From contig NZ_AJXL01000002.1 in NCBI RefSeq assembly GCF_000264055.1, positions 1 through 64,000 of the forward strand: a stretch of 64,000 nucleotides of DNA. Direction: 5' to 3'. Positions 30,056 through 38,865 of the stretch are shown piece after piece; within the stretch, counting starts at the first letter, position 1; each line of letters starts with the position of its first letter. A model generated the notes under the pieces. The model was not told where the DNA came from. It searched no databases and saw only the letters and a list, made by a program, of their open reading frames with translations. The translations under genes were made by a program, and so were the position numbers. The DNA is from Flavobacterium sp. ACAM 123 (GTDB lineage: Bacteria; Bacteroidota; Bacteroidia; Flavobacteriales; Flavobacteriaceae).

Positions 30056-31426
30056 ATGTCAAACAAAATTTATTTTAGTCTGTTTTTATTAGTAATTTAT
30101 AGCTTGTCTTCTAATGCTCAAACTAAAAAGTGGACATTACGGGAATGTGTAGATTATGCATTAGAAAATAATATATCAGTTAAACAAACCGAGTTAGATA
30201 TCAAAACGTCTGTGATTGATAAAAGGGGAGCAATAGGGAGTTTTCTCCCTTCAGTAAATGCTAATGCATCCCACTCGTGGAATATTGGTTTAAACCAAGA
30301 TATAACAACGGGACTTTTACAAAATCAAACCACCCAGTTTACCTCTGCCGGGGCTACCCTAGCGGTTGACATTTATAAAGGCTTGCAGAATCAAAATACC
30401 CTTAGAAGAGCAAACCTTTCGATAGTTGCGGCTAAATATCAGTTGCTGAAAATGCAGGAAGATATTGCGCTTAATGTGGCTAATGCTTTTTTGCAAGTGC
30501 TTTTCAATAAAGAAAATTTAAAGGTGCAAACAGTGCAAATGGGTATTAATGAAAAGCAGTTAATTCGTTCTCAGGAATTAGTTAATGCTGGGACAATACC
30601 CAAAGGCGATTTGTTAGATATTAAAGCAACTTTGGCATCCGATAATCAAAGAGTAATTACTGCCGAGAATTCTTTATTGATTTCCAAGTTGAGTTTAGCT
30701 CAATTATTGCAATTAACAAATTTTCAGGATTTTGATGTTGTTGATGATACGGAGGTGAAAGATGAAAATAGTATATTATTGCAAAGTCCAACAGCTATTT
30801 ACGATAAAGCAAAAGAGCAGCGAACGGAGTTGAAAATAGCTCAGACTAATCTCGAAATAGCCGAAAAAAATGTGGCTATCGCAAAAGGGGCTTATCAACC
30901 AACTTTACGAGGGTTCTATAATTTCAACACTAGGATTTCTTATGCTGATATTGCTTTGCGAGACAATAGTGGTAATGTAATTGGAACGTATTCGCCTCCT
31001 GCGTTTTTCACGCAATTCAATGACAACAAAGGGCAATCGTTTGGAGCACAGCTATCAATTCCTGTTTTTAATGGCTTTTCAGCTCGAAATAACGTAGAGC
31101 GTTCAAAAGTAAGTTTAGAGAAATCTAAAATTGCTGTAGAGCAACAAGATTTAGATTTGCAAAGAAATGTTTATGTTGCATTTACGGATGCAAGAGGTGC
31201 GTTAAATGCTCATGAGTCAGCGATAGTAGCATTAGAGTCTAGGCAGGAAGCTTATAATTATGCAAAAGAAAGATTTGATGTTGGCTTGATGAATTCTTTC
31301 GATTTAAACCAATCTCAAACCTTACTGTCTAACGCACAATCTGATGTGATTAGGACTAAATACGATTATATTTTCAAAATCAAAATATTAGAATTCTATT
31401 TTGGAATTCCTATCATTAAAAATTAA
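30056..31426 (+). CDS. TolC-family outer membrane efflux protein
   Basis: A 456-residue outer-membrane channel component of a tripartite exporter. It has a signal peptide (IYFSLFLLVIYSLSSNAQ), then two outer-membrane efflux repeats with long coiled-coil helices (WTLRECVDYALENNISVKQTELD opening; QQDLDLQRNVYVAFTDARGALNAHESAI near the end). The adaptor gene follows after 6 bases. No inner-membrane pump (MacB or RND type) is encoded next to them in this window. Confidence 0.9.
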   Translation: MSNKIYFSLFLLVIYSLSSNAQTKKWTLRECVDYALENNISVKQTELDIKTSVIDKRGAIGSFLPSVNANASHSWNIGLNQDITTGLLQNQTTQFTSAGATLAVDIYKGLQNQNTLRRANLSIVAAKYQLLKMQEDIALNVANAFLQVLFNKENLKVQTVQMGINEKQLIRSQELVNAGTIPKGDLLDIKATLASDNQRVITAENSLLISKLSLAQLLQLTNFQDFDVVDDTEVKDENSILLQSPTAIYDKAKEQRTELKIAQTNLEIAEKNVAIAKGAYQPTLRGFYNFNTRISYADIALRDNSGNVIGTYSPPAFFTQFNDNKGQSFGAQLSIPVFNGFSARNNVERSKVSLEKSKIAVEQQDLDLQRNVYVAFTDARGALNAHESAIVALESRQEAYNYAKERFDVGLMNSFDLNQSQTLLSNAQSDVIRTKYDYIFKIKILEFYFGIPIIKN

Positions 31427-31432
31427 TACATT

Positions 31433-32734
31433 ATGTCAAAGAAATCAATTTATCTATTAATAGGCGGTGCCATTCTCGTTATAGCTTTATTAATTATTCT
31501 TTCAAAAACAGGAGTTATTGGAAATAAAAATGAAGGTAAAGAAGTTGAAACAACCATCGTCAATGCAACAACTATAGTCGAAACGGTGTCAGCTACTGGT
31601 AAAATTCAGCCCGAAATTGAAGTGAAAATTTCATCGGAGGTTTCCGGGGAAATCATTTCGTTGTCTGTTGTAGAAGGGCAGGTGGTTAAAAAAGGAGATT
31701 TATTAGTTAAGATAAACCCAGATCTATATACCTCTAGTTTAAACAGAACAATTGCTGGTTTATCAGGGTCAAAAGCCGGATTGTCGCAAGCTGAAGCCCA
31801 ATTTAAGGAAGCTAAAGCAAGTTATGAAAGAAATAAAACATTATTTCAAAAAGGGATAATTTCTAAGTCAGATTGGGATAAATCAATTGCTTCTTTTGAA
31901 GTGGCAAAAGCTGCGAAAGAGTCTGCTTATTTTAGTGTAAAAAGTGCTTCAGCTTCCGTAAATGAAGCGCGAGATAATTTAGGGAGGACCGTTATTTATG
32001 CTCCTGCAGACGGGACTATTTCTGTGCTAAATGTAGAGCTAGGTGAAAGGGTGTTAGGGACGCAACAAATGACTGGTACTGAGATTTTGAGAGTTGCGAA
32101 CTTGAACAATATGGAAGTTGAAGTAGATGTAAATGAAAATGATATTGTAAAAATAAAAGTAGGTGATGCGGCTAAGGTAGAGGTTGATGCTTATTTGAAA
32201 AAACAATTTAGTGGTGTAGTGACCAGTATTTCTAATTCGGCCAGTTCCTCATTAACAGCAGACCAAGTAACTAATTTTAAAGTGAAAGTTAGAATACTTA
32301 AAGAGTCATACTTGGATTTATTGGAAGGGAAACCTGCCGCTTATTCTCCTTTTAGACCTGGAATGACAGCAACGGTTGATATTATCACTAAAACAAAGAA
32401 GAGTGTACTGGCGGTGCCAATAAGTTCGGTAGTCATAAAATCAGATACATCGGCGGTTAGTGATGTAAAAGTAGTGGAGGAGCCATTAGATGATAAAAAG
32501 GAAGCTCCTAAAAGCGATAAGAAATTTGAATGTGTTTTTGTGAAAGTTGGAGGTAAGGCTAAAATACGCGTCATCAAAACCGGAATTCAAGATGATACTA
32601 ATATCGAAGTGAAGAGTGGTCTAAAAAAAGGAGATGTTGTCATTACGGGGCCATACACGACTGTTTCTAAAGAATTGAATTCTGGTGATATGGTATTTGT
32701 CAAATCAGAAAACGATAAAGAAAAAGGCAAGTAG
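31433..32734 (+). CDS. HlyD/MacA-type periplasmic adaptor protein
   Basis: A 433-residue membrane-fusion protein linking an inner-membrane pump to TolC. It has an N-terminal anchor (SIYLLIGGAILVIALLIIL), a biotinyl-lipoyl-like half (VSATGKIQPEIEVKISSEVSGEI), a coiled coil (about 95-185), the returning lipoyl half (VIYAPADGTISVLNVELGERV) and a beta-barrel. A charged, lysine-rich loop (about 335-365) lies in the membrane-proximal region. The organisation resembles MacA, but a MacB gene does not follow; tsaB does. Confidence 0.9.
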   Translation: MSKKSIYLLIGGAILVIALLIILSKTGVIGNKNEGKEVETTIVNATTIVETVSATGKIQPEIEVKISSEVSGEIISLSVVEGQVVKKGDLLVKINPDLYTSSLNRTIAGLSGSKAGLSQAEAQFKEAKASYERNKTLFQKGIISKSDWDKSIASFEVAKAAKESAYFSVKSASASVNEARDNLGRTVIYAPADGTISVLNVELGERVLGTQQMTGTEILRVANLNNMEVEVDVNENDIVKIKVGDAAKVEVDAYLKKQFSGVVTSISNSASSSLTADQVTNFKVKVRILKESYLDLLEGKPAAYSPFRPGMTATVDIITKTKKSVLAVPISSVVIKSDTSAVSDVKVVEEPLDDKKEAPKSDKKFECVFVKVGGKAKIRVIKTGIQDDTNIEVKSGLKKGDVVITGPYTTVSKELNSGDMVFVKSENDKEKGK

Positions 32735-32750
32735 TTTTATTTTAGAGTGG

Positions 32751-32758
32751 TACTTTTG
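32751..32758 (+). promoter_or_regulatory. Candidate -7 promoter element (TACTTTTG) of tsaB
   Basis: TAnnTTTG match 33 bases before the TTG start of tsaB. Confidence 0.45.
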
Positions 32759-32791
32759 CCGGTAAATAATTAAATCTTAAATAGAAAAGTA

Positions 32792-33466
32792 TTGGCCTAT
32801 ATTCTAAACATCGAAACTTCAACTAAAAATTGTTCGGTAACAATTGCTGAAAATGGAGAAACCATCATCTGTAAAGAAATTGCAGAAGAAGGTTATTCTC
32901 ATGCTGAACGACTGCATGTGTTTATTGAAGCAAGTTTAAAAGAAGCGGGAATTGTATACAAAGATTTATCAGCCATTGCGGTAAGTCAGGGTCCGGGGTC
33001 TTATACCGGACTTCGTATTGGCGTCTCTGCAGCTAAGGGTTTCTGTTACGCATTAAGTATTCCTTTAATAGCAGTAGATACTTTGCAAATATTAGCAGCT
33101 CAGGCGTCCGTTTCCGACGGATTAATCATCCCGATGATTGATGCTAGAAGAATGGAGGTGTATAGCGCGATTTTTACTCCAGAATTAGAAAACAAAAGGG
33201 AAACTCGTGCTGAAATTATTGATGAAAAGTCATTTGAAGAGTTGGAGGGGCCTGTTTATTTTATAGGGGATTGCACTGAGAAGGGGCAAACTGTTTTAAC
33301 AAAAATAAACTTTACGTTCTTAGAAGAAATTAAATACCCTTCCGCAAACGAAATGAGCGGGCTGAGTTTCGAAAAGTATAAAAAAAGCGACACTGTAGAT
33401 GTCGCTTATTTTGAGCCTTTTTATCTAAAAGATTTTATGGTAACTACGTCAAAAAAAAAGGTTTAG
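32792..33466 (+). CDS. tsaB: tRNA threonylcarbamoyladenosine biosynthesis protein TsaB
   Basis: TsaB is the non-catalytic partner of TsaD in t6A37 modification of ANN-decoding tRNAs. The 224-residue protein opens with AYILNIETSTKNCSVTI and carries the SQGPGSYTGLRIGVSAAKGF signature. A TTG start at 32792 is the only suitable codon for this N-terminus and fits the promoter. Convergent with the mscS-type gene. Confidence 0.95.
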   Translation: MAYILNIETSTKNCSVTIAENGETIICKEIAEEGYSHAERLHVFIEASLKEAGIVYKDLSAIAVSQGPGSYTGLRIGVSAAKGFCYALSIPLIAVDTLQILAAQASVSDGLIIPMIDARRMEVYSAIFTPELENKRETRAEIIDEKSFEELEGPVYFIGDCTEKGQTVLTKINFTFLEEIKYPSANEMSGLSFEKYKKSDTVDVAYFEPFYLKDFMVTTSKKKV

Positions 33467-33469
33467 CCG

Positions 33470-34297
33470 TTACTTATCAATTTTAGAGATTTCTTTTAAA
33501 TAAGGCTGTATTATAATTCCTGCTGCATCAAAAGCTATTTTGCAACTCTCTAGAGTTTCAGTAAAAACAGCACCAAAATCTTCGCGGGTTGCCCAAGGGC
33601 GTACCGCCATTTCGATGGCGCTGTCGGTTAGGTTTTTTACAAAAACTTCTGGTTGGGGTGTTTGAAGTACCTTTGGGTTTTCGTTTAAGATTGACAGAAT
33701 CAAATCTTTCGCTTTTTTAATATCTGAATCATAAGAAATTGCAAAGGTTAGATCAGCTCTTCTGAATTTTTCTAGAGAATAGTTAATGATATTGCCGTTA
33801 GATAAAATACCGTTAGGAATAAATACCGTTTGGTTATTTGGTGTAATCAATTTAGTTACAAAAATTTGAATTTCGCTAACTGTAGCAAAAACGCCTTGTG
33901 CTTCTATGGTATGCCCTACCTTAAAGGGTTTAAAAACAATGATTAGCATTCCTCCTGCAAAATTAGATAGCGAACCCTGAAGAGAGAGCCCTATTGCCAG
34001 TCCCATTGCACCAAGTATAGCCACAAAAGAGGAAGTTTCTACTCCTAACTTGGATATGAATGTCACAAATAATAATACTCGTAAAACCCAAAGTAGAATA
34101 TCGCTTAGGAAGTTAGTCAGAGTTGGGTCTAACTCCCTCTTGACCATTATCTTTTTAATTATTTTATTGATCACTCTTATGACATAAATGCCTGCCAATA
34201 ATATGAGAAATGCCGAAATCAAGTTTGGCGAGTATTCAACAAAAGCTTTTACGAAGTTACTAGCGTAATGAGTAACATATTTTGGGTCTAAATACAT
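33470..34297 (-). CDS. Small-conductance mechanosensitive channel (MscS family)
   Basis: A 275-residue channel that opens under membrane tension to release solutes during hypo-osmotic shock. Three N-terminal helices are followed by the pore-lining TM3 pattern of small residues (SFVAILGAMGLAIGLSLQGSLSNFAGGMLI) and the beta-domain start PFKVGHTIEAQGVFATVSEI. The C-terminal alpha/beta domain follows. The length is standard for the short MscS class. Confidence 0.94.
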   Translation of the reverse strand: MYLDPKYVTHYASNFVKAFVEYSPNLISAFLILLAGIYVIRVINKIIKKIMVKRELDPTLTNFLSDILLWVLRVLLFVTFISKLGVETSSFVAILGAMGLAIGLSLQGSLSNFAGGMLIIVFKPFKVGHTIEAQGVFATVSEIQIFVTKLITPNNQTVFIPNGILSNGNIINYSLEKFRRADLTFAISYDSDIKKAKDLILSILNENPKVLQTPQPEVFVKNLTDSAIEMAVRPWATREDFGAVFTETLESCKIAFDAAGIIIQPYLKEISKIDK

Positions 34298-34346
34298 TGT
34301 AAGATAATAAAAAACCCTCTCAAAAAAAAGGTCTATGTTTATGTCG

Positions 34347-34354
34347 CAAAAATA
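34347..34354 (-). promoter_or_regulatory. Candidate -7 promoter element (TATTTTTG, minus strand) of the MscS gene
   Basis: TAnnTTTG on the minus strand about 49 bases upstream of the ATG at 34297. Confidence 0.5.
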
Positions 34355-34431
34355 CGGATTATTATTATTTAAAAACTAATCAGTATTTTCTTCAATTCTA
34401 TGATTAAATTTTTATGAAGTGCTCTCCTTGT

Positions 34432-34830
34432 TTAAAGGCTGTTTGATATCATTATATTAGCCTGTGATTCACTAGAGTCGACGCTTACGGCTTCTATTTC
34501 TTTGAAAGCAGCAGGCCTTTCTTTTACCGTTTTAACGATTTTTAATACAGTGATACTTGTCTCTTCCGTTTTTTTCTATGGACATCCCTGCAAATACCTC
34601 CGCTTTTCCATATACGGGAATTCATTTTCTTGTGCATTTACGAAAGTTATACTAAACGAATTTATTTTTTAGTCCAAATCGGTTTTGTACGATGTCAATG
34701 TAATAAGAAAATAGTACGATGTAATTGTTCTATATCAAATACACAAGTGGTAGTAATTCTGCTTTAACATCGAAATTATCTGTGTTTTCTATGGCGGAGC
34801 TATATTCTTTTTTTAAAAAAATGATACTGC
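34432..34830 (-). pseudogene. Decayed gene of unknown family
   Basis: On the minus strand, 34578 to 34432 encodes 47 coding-like codons (TSITVLKIVKTVKERPAAFK, then about 20 more residues to ISNSL and TAA). Just upstream, YGKAEVFAGMSIEK is readable in a neighbouring frame and joins if one A is removed from the A run near 34570. Further on, AIENTDNFDVKAELLPL appears around 34740-34795. The pieces look like one eroded gene, but I do not recognise the family. Confidence 0.4.
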
Positions 34831-34999
34831 CAAAGCTCTTGCTGTTACATTACATTGGCACATATTTTTTTATTTAGAAATTGAAAGACTTGAGTAATGT
34901 TGTTCTGATAATAAGCATCAGAAGTCAATTATTTTATTTCTAAAAAAAAACATAAAGGGTTTCATGAGTTTTTAGAATATTTTTTAAAAACAGAACAAA
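34831..34999. other. Gene-free stretch before the dodecin terminator
   Basis: AT-rich sequence with stops in all frames; nothing recognisable. Confidence 0.4.
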
Positions 35000-35027
35000 T
35001 AAAAAAAGCGCCTCTTACGAAACGCTT
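35000..35027 (-). terminator. Likely terminator of the dodecin gene
   Basis: On the minus strand AAGCG ... CGCTT forms a 5-base stem (35023-35027 with 35006-35010) followed by a run of T, 22 bases beyond the dodecin stop. The stem is short. Confidence 0.5.
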
Positions 35028-35048
35028 AATTTATTTTTGCAAATTGGA

Positions 35049-35249
35049 CTATTCAAGTTCAAAAGTCACTTTAATAGTAGCTCTGTATTCGGAAATTTTA
35101 CCTTCTGATACAGCGGCACTTTGGTTTTTAATATACACCGACTTTATGTTTTTCAACGATTTTGAAGCTTTAGTAACCGCTTTTTGTGTCGCATCTTCCC
35201 AACTAATAGTTGAACTGGCGAGTAATTCAATAACTTTTAATACTGACAT
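35049..35249 (-). CDS. Dodecin family protein
   Basis: Dodecins are small dodecameric proteins that bind flavins (or CoA) and buffer free flavin. The 66-residue length, the SVLKVIELLASSTISWEDAT opening, the AVTKASKSLKNIKSVYIKNQ strand-helix and the closing YRATIKVTFELE strand match the family. The usual Trp of flavin dodecins (in the W/F-E-V segment) is replaced here by Tyr in KSVYIKNQ, so ligand preference is open. An open frame on the opposite strand is only its shadow. Confidence 0.88.
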   Translation of the reverse strand: MSVLKVIELLASSTISWEDATQKAVTKASKSLKNIKSVYIKNQSAAVSEGKISEYRATIKVTFELE

Positions 35250-35260
35250 AATTTCTATTT

Positions 35261-35277
35261 TTTAAGTTGAACTTAAA
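35261..35277. promoter_or_regulatory. Perfect 8-1-8 palindrome upstream of dodecin
   Basis: TTTAAGTT-G-AACTTAAA lies 11 bases upstream of the dodecin ATG, within its leader or promoter. It is a candidate operator, although AT-rich palindromes arise easily in this genome. Confidence 0.35.
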
Positions 35278-35374
35278 TTTAGCAATTATTTACGAAATAT
35301 ACATTCAAAAGCACATTAATATTTTTTAAAATATACGTTGTCAGTCAGTTATGTTATTTTTACAGTTATACTAT

Positions 35375-36280
35375 TTATGCATTTACTGCTTCTACTTGAA
35401 TTTTTTCATCGTTCAACATGCTCTTTAACATGTTTTCAATACCGGACTTTAGGGTAAATGTTGAGGATGGACAACCACTGCAAGCTCCTTGAAGTATTAC
35501 TTTTACAATTTTATCTTTTTCGTTATAGGAATCAAAAACAATATTTCCACCATCAGCTGCAACAGCAGGCTTCACATATTCCTCTAATATATTGATGATT
35601 TGTTGTGATGTGACATCTAAATTGTCAAACTCCTGTGTTTTATTATTTTCTTTTTTGTCAACGGCAGCAGCGGCAAGCATCGTTTCATCGAGTACTATTC
35701 CGCCATTTTCAATGAATTGTTTAATAAAGCTTCTTATTTCTAATGTTATTTCTTCCCAGTTGTTGATTTCGTATTTAGTAACAGAAATATAGTTTTCGTC
35801 AATAAAAACTTCTTTTACGTAAGAAAATTTAAACAGTTCTTTAGCCAATGGTGAGGCGGCAGTGTCATCAATACTTTTAAACTCTATTGCTTCTTTAGTC
35901 AACATGCGACTTACGACAAATTTTAATGCAGCCGGGTTTGGAGTTGTTTCTCCATAAACCGTTATTGGTTGTTTTTTCGTTTTGTTTTCTTCGATGGTAA
36001 TGATTATTCCTCCATCGTTAACAAAAGTATTTATTTGCTCTGCTACAGCGTCTTTGACATCTTCCCATTCTACGATGTTGTACTTTTCTATGGCAATAAA
36101 ATTACCCGAGATATAGATTGTTTTTACGAAGGGTAAGTAAAATAGCTTTTGCGCAAGAGGTGATGATTTAGCCTCGTCTATGTTTTTGAATTCGAAACTT
36201 TCATTCTGAGTAATAAAATCTTCAAATTCAAATTTAAGTATAGTAGAGTTTTGTGTTTCTTTTATAGTAACTTTTGTCAT
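35375..36280 (-). CDS. NifU family Fe-S scaffold protein with two Nfu N-terminal domains
   Basis: A 301-residue Fe-S cluster carrier. Two tandem Nfu-N-type domains (about 1-95 and 105-195) each contain the SPLA(Q/K) and WE(D/E) pattern; the second has the classic TPNPAALKFVVSR opening. The C-terminal NifU domain (about 225-300) has VKPAVAADGGNIVFDSY and the cluster-binding CSGC motif in ILQGACSGCPSST. ATG 36280 (MTKVTIKETQ) is preferred over an ATG 21 bases upstream because a minus-strand TAAATTTG promoter lies just before it. Probably part of general Fe-S assembly rather than nitrogen fixation. Confidence 0.92.
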   Translation of the reverse strand: MTKVTIKETQNSTILKFEFEDFITQNESFEFKNIDEAKSSPLAQKLFYLPFVKTIYISGNFIAIEKYNIVEWEDVKDAVAEQINTFVNDGGIIITIEENKTKKQPITVYGETTPNPAALKFVVSRMLTKEAIEFKSIDDTAASPLAKELFKFSYVKEVFIDENYISVTKYEINNWEEITLEIRSFIKQFIENGGIVLDETMLAAAAVDKKENNKTQEFDNLDVTSQQIINILEEYVKPAVAADGGNIVFDSYNEKDKIVKVILQGACSGCPSSTFTLKSGIENMLKSMLNDEKIQVEAVNA

Positions 36281-36437
36281 GATAATTATAAATTTGTACA
36301 AATTTACTAAAGTTATTTTGGACGATTAACTATATTTGATTTAATAATGATTAAATTAACTCAATTTTAGTTTTTCAGGGTCTTTTATATCATTTATCAA
36401 TTGCATTATTGTTCACATTCCACTTAATAGTATTTCA

Positions 36438-37436
36438 ATGTATATCAAACTCAAATTTTTGTTCTTTCTTTTCCTGGTTTCTTCGTACACTTACTCGCAA
36501 GAAGGAATAGCAGTCTATTCTGATTATTTATCAGATAATTATTATTTGATCCACCCTTCTATGGCTGGTGCTGCAAATTGTGCCAAGATAAGGTTAACCG
36601 CGCGAAAGCAATGGTTCGGACAAGCGGATGCACCGGAACTTCAAACCATTAGTTTTAATGGGAGAGTTAGTGAAAAAGCGGGAGCGGGAGTTATTATTTT
36701 TAATGATAAAAATGGGTATCATTCTCAAAAAGGAGTCAAGTTTACTTATGCCTATCACCTTATGTTTTCTAGAGATGAAGTTGATTTAAATCAATTGTCG
36801 TTTGGTATTAGTGGCGGATTGATTCAGAGTCAGTTAGATGAAACTAGTTTTTTGCAATCCGGAGACTTTGACCCTATTATTGATGGTACTGTAGTACAGA
36901 AGGACTCTTATTTTAATGTAGACATTGGTGCGTCCTACAATCTTTTAGATTTTTATGCACACGGGACAGTCAAAAATGCGCTTGAAACCAGAAGAGATAT
37001 CTATACCGAGTATGAGAGTGATAATTTGCGAAAATATTTATTGAGTGCTGGTTACATTTTTGGGGATAGCAACAGAATATTATTCGAGCCCTCTCTTTTA
37101 TTTCAGCTTGTTGAGAAAACCCAAGAGAAATCGATTGATATAAATATGAAGGCCTATAAAAACATGGATTTTGGAACACTATGGGGAGGTTTATCTTATC
37201 GACGAAGTTTTGACGGAGCTGAATATAGCAATGCGAACGGCATCTCAAAACAAAAGCTACAATACATAACTCCAATTATAGGGGTTACTTTCAATAACTT
37301 CATGTTTGCATATACCTATTCGCATTTGGCTGGGGACGTGAAATTTGATCAAGGAGGCTATCATCAGATTACCTTAGGTGTCAATCTTTTTTGCAAACCC
37401 GTGAAGTACGAGTGTTATTGTCCAGCTATCAACTAA
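36438..37436 (+). CDS. PorP/SprF family type IX secretion system membrane protein
   Basis: A 332-residue outer-membrane protein with a signal peptide (IKLKFLFFLFLVSSYTYSQ). The NYYLIHPSMAGAANCAKIRLTARKQW opening and the barrel strands that follow are the PorP/SprF signature. SprF-like proteins assist secretion or surface anchoring of particular T9SS substrates and are often encoded beside them; no such adhesin is next to this one. The C-terminus has a CKPVKYECYCPA cysteine cluster. Confidence 0.9.
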   Translation: MYIKLKFLFFLFLVSSYTYSQEGIAVYSDYLSDNYYLIHPSMAGAANCAKIRLTARKQWFGQADAPELQTISFNGRVSEKAGAGVIIFNDKNGYHSQKGVKFTYAYHLMFSRDEVDLNQLSFGISGGLIQSQLDETSFLQSGDFDPIIDGTVVQKDSYFNVDIGASYNLLDFYAHGTVKNALETRRDIYTEYESDNLRKYLLSAGYIFGDSNRILFEPSLLFQLVEKTQEKSIDINMKAYKNMDFGTLWGGLSYRRSFDGAEYSNANGISKQKLQYITPIIGVTFNNFMFAYTYSHLAGDVKFDQGGYHQITLGVNLFCKPVKYECYCPAIN

Positions 37437-37449
37437 ATATAGAAACTTT

Positions 37450-37965
37450 ATGTTAATAAAATCTGTAAACGGAAAGTCACCTCGTATACCTGAGGATTGT
37501 TTTGTAGCTGATAACGCCACTATCGTTGGCGATGTAAGTTTTGGTGCGTCTTGTAGTGTGTGGTTTAATGCCGTCATTAGAGGCGACGTGAATTTTATTA
37601 AAATAGGGAACAAAGTGAATATCCAAGACGGAGCAGTAATTCATTGCACATATAATAAGCACCCTACAATCATAGGTAATAATGTCTCAATTGGACACAA
37701 TGCAATAGTGCATGGTTGCACGGTTATGGATAATGTATTGATTGGCATGGGAGCGATAGTGATGGATAATTGCTTAATTGAGAGCAATACCATCATAGGT
37801 GCCGGTGCCGTTATTACCCAAAACACAACGGTCGAATCTGGATCAATTTGGGCTGGGGTTCCTGCCAGAAAAGTGAAAGACATTGATCAATCAGATTTTG
37901 CAGGGGAGATAGAACGCATTTCGAATAATTATGTAATGTATTCTAGCTGGTTCAAAGAAGAGTAG
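37450..37965 (+). CDS. Gamma carbonic anhydrase family protein
   Basis: A 171-residue left-handed beta-helix protein with hexapeptide repeats. Zinc-site histidines appear in VIHCTYNKHPTIIGNNVSIGHNAIVHGC. Members are trimeric carbonic anhydrases or related hexapeptide proteins; activity cannot be decided from sequence alone. It follows the PorP-like gene by 13 bases and may be co-transcribed. Confidence 0.92.
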   Translation: MLIKSVNGKSPRIPEDCFVADNATIVGDVSFGASCSVWFNAVIRGDVNFIKIGNKVNIQDGAVIHCTYNKHPTIIGNNVSIGHNAIVHGCTVMDNVLIGMGAIVMDNCLIESNTIIGAGAVITQNTTVESGSIWAGVPARKVKDIDQSDFAGEIERISNNYVMYSSWFKEE

Positions 37966-37975
37966 GTTTCCCAGC

Positions 37976-38752
37976 CTAAAAATCTTTTTCTATGACAATA
38001 TATCTATTTTCTAAAATTTCCTTTAATACTTTTGGATTTGAGTTCGTATAGAAAATTGGTTGGCTTTTTTTTTCTGTTGTAAATCCCACTTTTTCTTTTA
38101 AAAGACTTTCCGTTTGTTTAGCTACAGCTTCACCTGAATCAACAATTTGGATATGATTGGGAAGGATGTCTCTTATTTGTGGAATCAGATAGGGATAATG
38201 ACTACAGCCCAACACTAGATAGTCGATGTCTGCATCAATCATAGGTGTCAAATAGGAGCGAAGCAAGTCAGTCATTTCTGGTGAATACATTTTCCCGTTT
38301 TCTATAAGTGGTACTAATCCATGTCCTACCTGGTCTATTATTTTGGTATTTTCAAACTGTTGTGCCGTTTTATTGAAAAGCTCGCTGATAAGGGTCCCCT
38401 GTGTAGCTAGAATGCCAATTTTTCTTGTTTTTGAATTAGTGGCAGCAGGTTTTATGGCAGGTTCTATACCAATAAAAGGAATATCATATTTAGTCCTTAA
38501 TTCTCGGATAGCATTTGTAGTAGCTGTATTGCAGGCAACAACAATGAGTTTGCAGTTCATCTTAAGCAGAAGATCAGTATTTTTCATGCTTAGGGCGATA
38601 ATCTCTTGTTTCGATTTTTGGCCATAAGGAGCGTTCTTGCTATCAGCAAGATATATTGTTTTTTCATTCGGAAGGAGATTGTGAATTTCTTTCCATATCG
38701 AAGTTCCTCCAATGCCTGAATCAAAAATGCCTATTGCTTGGTTGTTGTCCAT
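37976..38752 (-). CDS. murI: Glutamate racemase
   Basis: MurI converts L-glutamate to D-glutamate for peptidoglycan. The 258-residue protein has the catalytic cysteines in VVACNTATTNAIREL and LVLGCSHYPYLIPQI, plus the IGIFDSGIGGTSI opening. It lies at the end of the leftward envelope cluster after the two OmpH genes, separated by a terminator. Confidence 0.96.
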   Translation of the reverse strand: MDNNQAIGIFDSGIGGTSIWKEIHNLLPNEKTIYLADSKNAPYGQKSKQEIIALSMKNTDLLLKMNCKLIVVACNTATTNAIRELRTKYDIPFIGIEPAIKPAATNSKTRKIGILATQGTLISELFNKTAQQFENTKIIDQVGHGLVPLIENGKMYSPEMTDLLRSYLTPMIDADIDYLVLGCSHYPYLIPQIRDILPNHIQIVDSGEAVAKQTESLLKEKVGFTTEKKSQPIFYTNSNPKVLKEILENRYIVIEKDF

Positions 38753-38802
38753 TAAAACAAAGTTAAGCGGTATCGACTAATAAACCTAAAGAATTTATGG
38801 GA

Positions 38803-38838
38803 CAAAAAAACCGCTCAATCCAGAAGAGGGAGAGCGGT
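38803..38838 (-). terminator. Terminator of the bamA-ompH operon (minus strand)
   Basis: On the minus strand ACCGCTC / GAGCGGT forms a 7-base stem with a 15-base loop, followed by seven T, about 28 bases beyond the OmpH stop. Confidence 0.75.
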
Positions 38839-38865
38839 ACTTTTATTTTGATTTTTTTGGTTTTT

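Noticed and set aside
35044-35265. Plus-strand frame of 73 codons overlapping dodecin
   Set aside because: The minus-strand frame is a clear dodecin; the plus-strand one has no homology pattern.
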